Assembly: GCF_013177735.1 (NCBI RefSeq)
Contig: NZ_WOEZ01000213.1
Location: forward strand, 1-52,756
DNA length: 52,756 bases
Source of the DNA: Paraburkholderia elongata
GTDB taxonomy: Bacteria; Pseudomonadota; Gammaproteobacteria; Burkholderiales; Burkholderiaceae
Direction of reading: 5' to 3'
Under the pieces are notes generated by a model. It did no database searches, was not told where the DNA came from, and worked only from the letters and a program-made list of their open reading frames with translations. The translations under genes and the position numbers were made by a program. Of this stretch, positions 25,838-32,633 are shown one piece after another. Numbering within the stretch: the first letter of the stretch is position 1; each line of letters opens with the position of its first letter.

Positions 25838-26790
25838 CGGGCCGCCCGTGCGTTGGAACCCGCAGTGACAGTGGCCGGCGCAGCAGAAGCCGCGGCGGCG
25901 GGAGCAGGTGCGGGAGCGGGGGCCGGTGACACTGCACGGATCGGCTTGTCGCTGGCGTACGGTGGCGTCGCGTTGATCTGCGCGTCGCTCAAATCGATCA
26001 GCGGATGCAGTTCCTTGTCTTTCGTGACGAAACGCAGCGCCGACCAGTTGGCGGCAATCGTGCGCCTCTCGGTGCTGACCATGCCGTTGACGTCGAGCAC
26101 GACCGCCTGCGGTTGCGCGTTGGCGTCGATCAGCACGTCGATCACGCGGCCGACCGTGGCGCCGTTCGAACGCTCGACATCGGCGTCGATCAGCGGCAAT
26201 TGCACGGCAGCGGATTTCGCCGCGGGAGCCGGCGCGGCCGCCGCGTTGAGCGCGATCGGCGCGGTCTTCGCGGTCGGCGTGAAGCGGAACGCGCTCCACG
26301 GGAAATTGACCTTGCGGTCGCCCACGCCGAGGAAGCCCTGCAGATTGACCACCATCTCGCGCGGCTTGCCGCTCGCATCCGCGATCATATTGACCGCGCG
26401 GCCCACCACCTTGCCGTCGGATTTCTGCACTTCGCTATCGAGCAAGGCGCGCGCCTCGCTGCGCTCGATCGTGCGCAGCACGATCAGCGGCGGGGGGGCG
26501 GGCGGCGGCGGCGCGGGCGTGGCGACCGGCGGCGGTGGTTCGACCTTGCGCGGCTTGACGACCGGTTTTTTAGGCTTCTTCGGCTGTTCGGGCTCGGCCG
26601 CTTCAGTCTCGACGGGTTCCGGTGCGGAGGCGGCCACAGGGGCGCTCGCGGGCTCGACGGGCATGATCGTGGCGTCGACAATCGGCGCCTGCTGCGGGCC
26701 CCACAGCAGGCTGCAACCGGACAGCGCGAACAGCGCGAACACAGCAAGAATCAGAAGACGCCAGGCAGGACGCGAAAAACTGCCGCTCAT
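25834..26790 (-). CDS. Lipoprotein with two PRC-barrel-like repeats
   Basis: A 318-residue product. ATG 26790 (MSGSFSRPAW) has GGAG about ten bases upstream; ATG 26805 adds five residues. The signal peptide ends in the lipobox LSGC (about residues 23-26). A Lys/Pro-rich linker with runs of four to six prolines (about residues 70-110) should span part of the periplasm. Two repeats follow, each with the PRC-barrel pattern: SDGKVVGRAVNMIADASGKP ... WSAFRF and SNGATVGRVIDVLIDANAQP ... WSALRF. A Pro/Ala tail ends the protein. PRC barrels bind proteins or RNA in other contexts; the role here is unknown. Its TGA overlaps the start of the MFS gene. Confidence 0.8.
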   Translation of the reverse strand: MSGSFSRPAWRLLILAVFALFALSGCSLLWGPQQAPIVDATIMPVEPASAPVAASAPEPVETEAAEPEQPKKPKKPVVKPRKVEPPPPVATPAPPPPAPPPLIVLRTIERSEARALLDSEVQKSDGKVVGRAVNMIADASGKPREMVVNLQGFLGVGDRKVNFPWSAFRFTPTAKTAPIALNAAAAPAPAAKSAAVQLPLIDADVERSNGATVGRVIDVLIDANAQPQAVVLDVNGMVSTERRTIAANWSALRFVTKDKELHPLIDLSDAQINATPPYASDKPIRAVSPAPAPAPAPAAAASAAPATVTAGSNARAAR

Positions 26791-27335
26791 CAAGAAGGAC
26801 TCCATGGGCCGGTGCGGACGGGCGCTGTGGACCGCCGCAGTTAAGTCACGCAACTAAGTCACGCAATTAAGTCGCGCTTTAAATCAGGTAAGGGCCAGAG
26901 TGTAACCCGCAGCGCCGGGGCGGCCCGGTTTTGCAGGCTTTCTGACAGGTGTTCCGCGCGCACGGTTCATGCCGCATTGCGCGCTTTCCGGCTGCGATGA
27001 ATGCCTGTTTTTGCACGCCGAAACCCTCAAAACCCTTTCACAACTTCATGACAAACCGTAGGTGTAAACGCGCGGAGCCTCCCCATGGTTTGCCGTCCCT
27101 TAAACGATATAAGCATCGCGACATGTCGAGCATGCCATTCATGCGATGGGAGACATATTTGTGTTGGCCTACATTTGGGGACAGCAAAAGAAGAACGGAG
27201 CATGCGGGTTGTCCGGACGCATCGCAAGCCGACGTTCAAACCTTGCCACACCACATTAGATCAACGCAACGAGACGAACCTGATGGCGGCCAGAAAACCG
27301 GCCGTTTCAGCCCGCTGATAAAGGAGGCACTCATC
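26791..27335 (+). other. Long gap upstream of purine permease: promoter/leader region
   Basis: About 545 bases separate the divergent lipoprotein gene from the permease start. The reading frame that fills it is an upstream extension of the permease and has no membrane or family features. It holds a perfect palindrome CGACATGTCG (27119-27128) nested next to CATCGC (27114-27119) and GCGATG (27143-27148), a possible stem. I do not recognise a purine or other known riboswitch here. Confidence 0.5.
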
Positions 27336-28718
27336 ATGATGGAACCCCACGCCCAACCGATTTCTGAAGTCGGCGCCGAATCATTCGACGGAAAGGGCTT
27401 TCTCGACCGCTACTTCGAAATCTCTTCACGCGGCAGTTCGCAGCGTACGGAAATTGTCGCGGGCATCACGACCTTCCTCGCGATGGTCTATTCCGTGTTC
27501 GTCGTGCCGGGCATGTTCGGCAAAGCGGGCTTCGATACCAGCGCGGTGTTCGTCGCCGTGTGCCTGACCACCGCCTTCGGCTCGCTGCTGATGGGTGTCT
27601 GGGCGCGTCTGCCGATCGCGATCGGCTGCGCGATTTCGCTGACCGCCTTCACCGCGTTCGGTCTCGTGCTCGGCAAAGGTCTGCAGCCGAACGTTGCGCT
27701 CGGCGCGGTGTTCCTGATGGGTCTCGTCTTCACCGGGATCTCGGTGACCGGCGTGCGTTCGTGGATTCTGCGCAATCTGCCGACCGGCATCGCGCACGGC
27801 ACAGGTATCGGCATCGGCCTGTTCCTGCTGCTGATCGCCGCGAATGACGTGGGTCTGGTTGTCAAGAATCCGGGCGCCGGTCTGCCGGTGTCGCTGGGCA
27901 ATATCACGGCGTTGCCGGCGATCATGTCGGTGGCGGGTCTGGCTGCGATCTTCGGTCTGGTGCGCCGTCGCGTGCCGGGTTCGATCCTGATCGTGATCGT
28001 CGCGATCTCGGCGATTGCGCTCCTGATCGATCCGGCGGTGGCGTTCCACGGCGTGTTCGCACTGCCGTCGCTGAGCGCGCCGGGCCATGCTTCGCTGATC
28101 GGCGCGATGGACATCAAGGGCGCGCTGTCGATGGCAGTCTTGCCTAGCGTGCTGGCTCTCGTGATGACCGCTGTGTTCGACGCAACCGGCACGATTCGCG
28201 CCGTTGCCGGACAAGCCGGTCAACTCGACGAAAACGGCCGCATCATCAACGGCGGCCGTGCGCTGACGGCGGATTCGCTGAGCTCGATTTTCTCGGGCCT
28301 GCTCGGTGGTGCACCGGCGGCTGCCTACATCGAATCGACGGTTGGCGTTGCAGCCGGCGCGAAGACGGGGATGGCTGCAGCGGTGGTCGGTCTGCTGTTC
28401 TTGGTGGTGATGTTCTTCTCGCCGTTGGCCAGTCTCGTGCCTTCGTATGCAACGGCCCCGGCGCTGATGTATGTGGGTCTGCTGATGCTCTCGAACGTGA
28501 GCAAGCTGCACATGGACGACATGGTCGACGCGATGTCGGGCCTGATGTGCGCCGTGTTCATTGTGCTGACCGCCAATATCGTGACGGGCATCATGCTCGG
28601 CTTCGCGACGCTGGTGATCGGCCGCGTGGTGAGCGGCGAGTATCGCAAGCTGAACGTGGGCACGGTTGTCATCGCTGTCGTGCTGGTCGGCTTCTATCTT
28701 GGCGGTTGGGCGATCTGA
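27336..28718 (+). CDS. Purine (guanine/hypoxanthine/adenine) permease, AzgA/NCS2 family
   Basis: A 460-residue inner-membrane permease. ATG 27336 is preceded by AAGGAGG (27321-27327), a near-perfect site. About 12-14 hydrophobic helices are visible. The N-terminal SQRTEIVAGITTFLAMVY, the internal FDATGTIRAVAGQAG and GGAPAAAYIESTVGVAAGAKTG are AzgA/PbuG-type signatures, and ESTVG lies in the substrate helix. It imports purine bases with protons. It stands alone. The long upstream leader suggests 5'-UTR control, but no known motif is seen. Confidence 0.92.
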   Translation: MMEPHAQPISEVGAESFDGKGFLDRYFEISSRGSSQRTEIVAGITTFLAMVYSVFVVPGMFGKAGFDTSAVFVAVCLTTAFGSLLMGVWARLPIAIGCAISLTAFTAFGLVLGKGLQPNVALGAVFLMGLVFTGISVTGVRSWILRNLPTGIAHGTGIGIGLFLLLIAANDVGLVVKNPGAGLPVSLGNITALPAIMSVAGLAAIFGLVRRRVPGSILIVIVAISAIALLIDPAVAFHGVFALPSLSAPGHASLIGAMDIKGALSMAVLPSVLALVMTAVFDATGTIRAVAGQAGQLDENGRIINGGRALTADSLSSIFSGLLGGAPAAAYIESTVGVAAGAKTGMAAAVVGLLFLVVMFFSPLASLVPSYATAPALMYVGLLMLSNVSKLHMDDMVDAMSGLMCAVFIVLTANIVTGIMLGFATLVIGRVVSGEYRKLNVGTVVIAVVLVGFYLGGWAI

Positions 28719-28967
28719 TTTCGCTGCATTGCGGTTTGCGCGATTTGCTTTAACGCGAGAGTGGGGCGGGCTTTTCCTGCCGCTTTGCTCGAACGTGTAG
28801 TCGGTTGTTCTCCACCTTGACGCGGCGTGTTGCAGGGTTTTTGCGACGCGCCGCGTATCTTTTTTGCAGCGTCCCCTTCGCCGCTTTCTTCGCCGTTTCT
28901 TTCACTGCTTCTTTCACCGCTTCCTTCACCTCCTCCTGCGCGCTTCGAGAAAAACACGCACCTGTCC

Positions 28968-28995
28968 TTGACATCCCCACGCGTGTTTCTATACT
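28968..28995 (+). promoter_or_regulatory. Sigma-70-type promoter of arsR-SRPBCC-DUF899 operon
   Basis: A consensus -35 TTGACA (28968-28973) and a -10 TATACT (28990-28995) are separated by 16 bases. The predicted transcription start falls near the ATG at 29003, so the first gene may be leaderless. The operator palindrome overlaps the -10. Confidence 0.75.
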
Positions 28996-29011
28996 TAACC
29001 TCATGGTTAAG
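28994..29011. promoter_or_regulatory. Palindromic operator overlapping promoter and arsR start
   Basis: CTTAACC (28994-29000) and GGTTAAG (29005-29011) form a perfect inverted repeat around TCAT. It covers the end of the -10 and the start codon. Autorepression by the ArsR-type protein encoded here is the simplest reading. Confidence 0.7.
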
Positions 29012-29428
29012 TTTAACGAAATGCTACTCGATCGCACCTTTGCCGCGCTGTCCGATCCGACGCGGCGTGCGTTGCTCGCGCGTCTGTCCGAACTGAGCGA
29101 TCTGTCGGTCAGCGAACTCGCCGAGCCGTTTGCGATGTCGTTGCCCGCGGTGATGAAACACCTCGACGTGTTGTCCGAGGCCGGTCTCATCACGCGCAGC
29201 AAAACCGGGCGCACGGTGGCGTGCCGCCTGTCCGCCGGACCCATGGAGGAAGCCATGGAATGGCTCACCCGCTATCAGCGCTTCTGGTCCGAATCACTCG
29301 ATCGTCTTGCTGCTTTCGTCGAAGAGGAAACCCCATGTCCACCAAGCCCAGCCTTACCCTCCAGCGCCGAATCAACGCGGCGCCCGCCAAAGTCTTCCGC
29401 GCCTGGACGGAAGCGGCGCAACTCATGA
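29003..29428 (+). CDS. ArsR-family transcriptional regulator
   Basis: A 141-residue winged-helix regulator. ATG 29003 (MVKFNEMLLDRTFAALSDP) fits the usual family start; ATG 29021 would remove six residues. The DPTRRALLARL segment and the HTH (SVSELAEPFAMSLPAVMKHL, about residues 34-53) are typical of the ArsR subgroup that sits next to SRPBCC/AHSA1 genes. No CxC metal site is seen, so metal sensing is unlikely. Family members usually end near residue 110. Here the frame runs on for about 30 residues (PCPPSPALPSSAES and on) inside the next gene, so the tail is probably an out-of-frame shadow of that gene. Confidence 0.88.
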   Translation: MVKFNEMLLDRTFAALSDPTRRALLARLSELSDLSVSELAEPFAMSLPAVMKHLDVLSEAGLITRSKTGRTVACRLSAGPMEEAMEWLTRYQRFWSESLDRLAAFVEEETPCPPSPALPSSAESTRRPPKSSAPGRKRRNS

Positions 29429-29763
29429 AGTGGATGCATCCGGGCGATGCCGAGGTGACCCGGGCGGAACTGGATGCGCGCGTGGACGGGCGCTATTTGA
29501 TAAGGTATCTCAAGGCGGACGGCCGGGAACTCGAGGTCAGTGGTCAGTATCTGGAGGTGGTGCCCGACGCCAAACTGGTGTTTACATGGGCATGGCGTTC
29601 GAGTCCGGAGCAGGAGTCGCTCGTCACGGTACTGTTGCGCCCGGACGGCAACGGTACGTTGCTGACGCTCACGCATGAACAGTTCGTCGACGAAGAAACG
29701 CGCGACCACCACCAAATCGGCTGGAGCGACGGCCTCGATTCGCTGGAACGTTACTTCGCCTGA
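29335..29763 (+). CDS. SRPBCC/AHSA1-domain protein
   Basis: A 142-residue protein with an AHSA1-like START fold (TLQRRINAAPAKVFRAWT, then KWMHPGDAEV, and a C-terminal HHQIGWSDGLDSLERYF helix). Such domains form a hydrophobic ligand cavity. ArsR plus AHSA1 pairs are common in proteobacteria, but their ligand is rarely known. The start at ATG 29335 has GAAGAGG upstream and lies 94 bases inside the 3' end of the arsR frame. A DUF899 gene follows 43 bases after the stop in the same operon. Confidence 0.88.
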   Translation: MSTKPSLTLQRRINAAPAKVFRAWTEAAQLMKWMHPGDAEVTRAELDARVDGRYLIRYLKADGRELEVSGQYLEVVPDAKLVFTWAWRSSPEQESLVTVLLRPDGNGTLLTLTHEQFVDEETRDHHQIGWSDGLDSLERYFA

Positions 29764-29806
29764 CTGTGCACTATCGAACCTGCACGACGTAGAGAAGGAG
29801 ACGCAT

Positions 29807-30541
29807 ATGGACCCGCAACACCGGATCGGTACCAGGGAAGAATGGTTGGCCGCCAGCAAGGCGCTACTAGTCGAAGAGAAAGCGTACACACGCGCCGGCG
29901 ATGAACTCGCCCGCAAGCGCCGCGAACTGCCGTGGGTGAAGGTCGACAAAACCTATGTATTCAATACGCCGCAAGGCCACAAGACACTCGCCGATCTGTT
30001 CGGCGGCCGTCACCAATTGATCGTCTATCACTTCATGCTGGGCCCGGATTGGGAAGAGGGCTGCTTCGGCTGCTCGTTCGTGTCGGATCACATGGACGGC
30101 ATCCTGACGCATCTTGAACATCACGACGTATCGTACGTGGCGGTCTCCCGTGGGCCGCTCGCGAAGATCGAGGCTTTCAAGAAACGCATGGGCTGGAAGT
30201 TTCCGTGGGTGTCGTCGAATGAGAGCGATTTCAATTTCGACTATCACGTGTCGTTCACGCCGGAGGAGATCGCCAGCAAACTGGCGTTCTACAACTTCAC
30301 CGAGCAGGATGTCGGCATCGACGAGCTACCCGGTCACAGCGTGTTCTACAAGGACGAAGCGGGCGACGTCTATCACACGTATTCCAGCTACGGACGCGGC
30401 GGCGAGCAGTTCCTCGGCGCGTACGCGCATTTCGACGTCACGCCGAAAGGCCGTGACGAGAAGAAGAATATGGGCGATTGGCTCAAGCATCACGATCGCT
30501 ATGAAGAGACGGCGAGTGGTTGCGCCGCGTGCGGCTCGTGA
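29807..30541 (+). CDS. DUF899 thioredoxin-like protein
   Basis: A 244-residue protein starting at ATG 29807 behind GAAGGAG (29794-29800). DUF899 proteins have a thioredoxin-like core; here VYHFMLGPDWEEGCFGCSF gives a CxxC at Cys86 and Cys89, and FYKDEAGDVYHTYSSYGRG is the typical C-terminal motif. An extra CxxC (CAAC) lies three residues from the C-terminus, which not all members have. A redox or detoxification role with the SRPBCC protein is an inference from the operon. It converges on the luxR-type gene. Confidence 0.85.
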   Translation: MDPQHRIGTREEWLAASKALLVEEKAYTRAGDELARKRRELPWVKVDKTYVFNTPQGHKTLADLFGGRHQLIVYHFMLGPDWEEGCFGCSFVSDHMDGILTHLEHHDVSYVAVSRGPLAKIEAFKKRMGWKFPWVSSNESDFNFDYHVSFTPEEIASKLAFYNFTEQDVGIDELPGHSVFYKDEAGDVYHTYSSYGRGGEQFLGAYAHFDVTPKGRDEKKNMGDWLKHHDRYEETASGCAACGS

Positions 30542-30559
30542 CGCGCGCCGGCAATCAAT

Positions 30560-30592
30560 AAGCGGGACGTCATGCCCCTTTGCGTCCCGCTT
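30560..30592 (+). terminator. Hairpin at the 3' junction of DUF899 and luxR-type genes
   Basis: AAGCGGGACG (30560-30569) pairs with CGTCCCGCTT (30583-30592), a 10-bp stem. The right arm lies inside the last codons of the convergent luxR-type gene. No T-run follows, so termination is only probable. Confidence 0.5.
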
Positions 30593-31427
30593 CATAAAAC
30601 AGCGCGAACAACTCCGACTGCGAGTTGACGTTGAGCTTCGTATAGATGTGCTTCTTGTGCGCGCGCACCGTCTCGAACGAGATCATCAGTTTCTCCGCGA
30701 TGGCGCGCGTTGAAAATCCGCTCAAGCTCAGCATCGCCACCTCTACTTCGCGCGCGGTGAGTGGCGAGCGGCCGCCCGCCGCAGACACCTGCTCGAAGCG
30801 CGCGGCATAGGTAGGCACGTCCGTCGGGGCGCCTGCTTCTGTCGCTGCTTCCGTCGCTGTTTGCGTCACCGCCTCGCTCGAGGCCGGCTCCGGAGCGTCG
30901 AATGCCTCATACGGCAAGCGCTGCCGCAGCAGCGCGATCACCCATGGCGCGCAGAGCGCGAGCACCGCCAGGTCGCGCTCGCCATAGCGATGCGTTGCGC
31001 CCAGCGAGAACGCCAGCGTATGCCGCGCGTCGATCATGTAGTTGAAATGCACCTCATCGCCGACGATGTTTTTCCGGAAGTACCGCTGGTAGTAGTCGGT
31101 CATCGAGAAGTTGTCGGGCGCGACGTCCGCAAGCGTGACGAAGCCAGATGCAGGCTTCTCGGTCGCGGCGATATAAAACGGGTCGAGTTGATAAAGCGCG
31201 GCGAGATAGTCCTGAAACATCGCATCCACCGTGCCGTCCGGCGTGGGCGATTCGGCGCAGACGAGGGGCGCCGCGCCAGGTGTGAAGCGCAGGGCGACCC
31301 AATTGTCGAACACGACATAGCGTTCGAGCGCGCGCGTGAGGCGAGTCCAGAATTGCGCGCTGTCGAGTGCTTCGATAACCGCGCCGATCTCGCGATGAAA
31401 GGCCAGATCGCGCCATTCGAGTTCCAT
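30570..31427 (-). CDS. LuxR-family transcriptional regulator
   Basis: A 285-residue regulator. The C-terminal GerE-type HTH is clear: LTAREVEVAMLSLSGFSTRA, then IAEKLMISFETVRAHKKHIY (about residues 220-260). The N-terminal 170 residues are a sensory domain with many aromatic residues, without the set of residues expected of acyl-homoserine-lactone binding, so I do not call it a quorum sensor. A Thr/Glu/Ala-rich linker joins the two parts. It is divergent from the nitrilase/permease genes across 177 bases and probably regulates them. Confidence 0.85.
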   Translation of the reverse strand: MELEWRDLAFHREIGAVIEALDSAQFWTRLTRALERYVVFDNWVALRFTPGAAPLVCAESPTPDGTVDAMFQDYLAALYQLDPFYIAATEKPASGFVTLADVAPDNFSMTDYYQRYFRKNIVGDEVHFNYMIDARHTLAFSLGATHRYGERDLAVLALCAPWVIALLRQRLPYEAFDAPEPASSEAVTQTATEAATEAGAPTDVPTYAARFEQVSAAGGRSPLTAREVEVAMLSLSGFSTRAIAEKLMISFETVRAHKKHIYTKLNVNSQSELFALFYEAGRKGA

Positions 31428-31555
31428 GCCTGCTCCGTTGAGGGTAACCCAGCCGGGTGATTACGAACAAAAATATGTCTGGTAATAATAGGCCCAACCT
31501 GAAACGCGGGCGGCCCGACAATAGTCGCTATTTAACGCGAAGCAGACCGGCATGG

Positions 31556-31589
31556 GACCAGAGTAGGCGCTAAAGCGCCAACTCTGGTC
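31556..31589 (+). promoter_or_regulatory. Long hairpin in the leader of the nitrilase gene
   Basis: GACCAGAGT (31556-31564) pairs with ACTCTGGTC (31581-31589). After one A-A mismatch, GGCGC (31566-31570) pairs with GCGCC (31575-31579) around a TAAA loop. This gives 14 base pairs ending five bases before the AGGAG (31595-31599) of the nitrilase gene. The position suggests control of translation or mRNA stability. It could instead be a copy of a dispersed repeat. Confidence 0.7.
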
Positions 31590-31604
31590 GACACAGGAGA
31601 CAGA

Positions 31605-32441
31605 ATGCTTCAACTCGAACTGGCACAGATCCCGATCGTGGATGGCGCGACGGGCGTCGGCGGCGCAAATGTGCAACGCGTGCTGCAAACCATCGGCCAA
31701 CGCGCGGCCGGAACCGATCTGATCGTGTTTCCGGAGACCACGCTGTCGGGCTTTCCGACGCGGGACACCATCGGCGACGTGGCCGAACCGATCGACGGGC
31801 CGTCGCTGACCGCAGTCCGCCATGCGGCGCGCGAAGCAGGCGTAGCCGTGGCGGTGGGTCTCGCCGAGCGTGACGGCAAGCGCTTTTTCAACACCACGGT
31901 GCTGGTCGACGAGCGCGGTGAGATCTCGCTGCGCTATCGCAAGACGCATCTGTGGGCGTCGGACGTGGGCGTATTCGAACCGGGCGACCGTTACGAAGTA
32001 TGCAGCTTCAAGGGCCTGACCGTTGGCATCCTGATCTGCTACGACATCGAGTTTCCCGAAACGGCGCGCGCGGTCGCCTCGCTCGGCGCCGATCTGCTGA
32101 TCGTGACGAACGGCAATATGGAGCCGTTCGGGCCGGTGCATCGCCGGGCGATCGTGGCGCGCGCCATGGAGAATCAGATGTTCGCGGCGCTCGTGAATCG
32201 CATCGGTTCAGGTGACGACAACCTCACGTTCCCCGGCGAATCGGCGTTGATCGATCCATTCGGCGACGTGGTGTGCGACGCCGGGCAGGAAGAAACGGTC
32301 CTGCGCGCCACGCTCGATCCGGCGCGTCTCGAAGGTGCGCGCGAACACTATCGCTATCTGCATGACGCGCGCATTGCGCTCGACCTCGCGACGCTGGACG
32401 GCGAGCACGGGCAACGTGCGCGTGTGATCCGCGCGCGTTAA
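31605..32441 (+). CDS. Carbon-nitrogen hydrolase (nitrilase superfamily amidase)
   Basis: A 278-residue cytosolic enzyme hydrolysing a C-N bond. The catalytic triad is complete: Glu44 (VFPETTLSGF), Lys113 (RYRKTHLW) and Cys145 (ILICYDIEFPE). The YDIEFPE context is that of amidase branches (aliphatic or carbamoyl amidases), not of true nitrilases. The start has AGGAGACAG upstream. An APC amino acid permease follows 192 bases later, and a LuxR-type regulator is divergent. I infer use of an imported amide-containing amino acid or amine derivative. Confidence 0.9.
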   Translation: MLQLELAQIPIVDGATGVGGANVQRVLQTIGQRAAGTDLIVFPETTLSGFPTRDTIGDVAEPIDGPSLTAVRHAAREAGVAVAVGLAERDGKRFFNTTVLVDERGEISLRYRKTHLWASDVGVFEPGDRYEVCSFKGLTVGILICYDIEFPETARAVASLGADLLIVTNGNMEPFGPVHRRAIVARAMENQMFAALVNRIGSGDDNLTFPGESALIDPFGDVVCDAGQEETVLRATLDPARLEGAREHYRYLHDARIALDLATLDGEHGQRARVIRAR

Positions 32442-32446
32442 GGCGC

Positions 32447-32474
32447 GCGCTTATGTGCAGGTGCGCATAAGCGC
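32447..32474 (+). terminator. Hairpin downstream of nitrilase gene
   Basis: GCGCTTATGTGC (32447-32458) pairs with GCGCATAAGCGC (32463-32474), with one mismatch, around AGGT. It starts six bases after the stop. No T-run follows. GCGC-AATAAGC motifs continue for another 40 bases. Confidence 0.5.
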
Positions 32475-32633
32475 ACTCAAGCGCCAATAAGCGCAAATAA
32501 GCACCACGTCAGGCAAAGAACCATCGGCGCGGCATACGCGCTTCCAGCAAATCTGATTGACAAAGCTCGACCGGGGCGCGTTCAACGCCGCCCCCCGGCG
32601 ACGCTCGCCCATTCGCAAGAGAGGAGACACAGC

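Noticed and set aside
26949..27335. 129-codon N-terminal extension of the purine permease
   Set aside because: The extension has no homology features, contains many Cys, His and Arg, and a near-perfect AAGGAGG marks the start at 27336.
26791..27335. Purine riboswitch before the permease
   Set aside because: The conserved loop-loop and three-way-junction sequences of the purine aptamer are not present, and the class is rare in this phylum.
30570..31427. Acyl-homoserine-lactone quorum-sensing receptor
   Set aside because: The C-terminal HTH is LuxR-type, but the N-terminal domain lacks the usual conserved Trp/Tyr/Asp set of the AHL pocket and no luxI-type gene is near.
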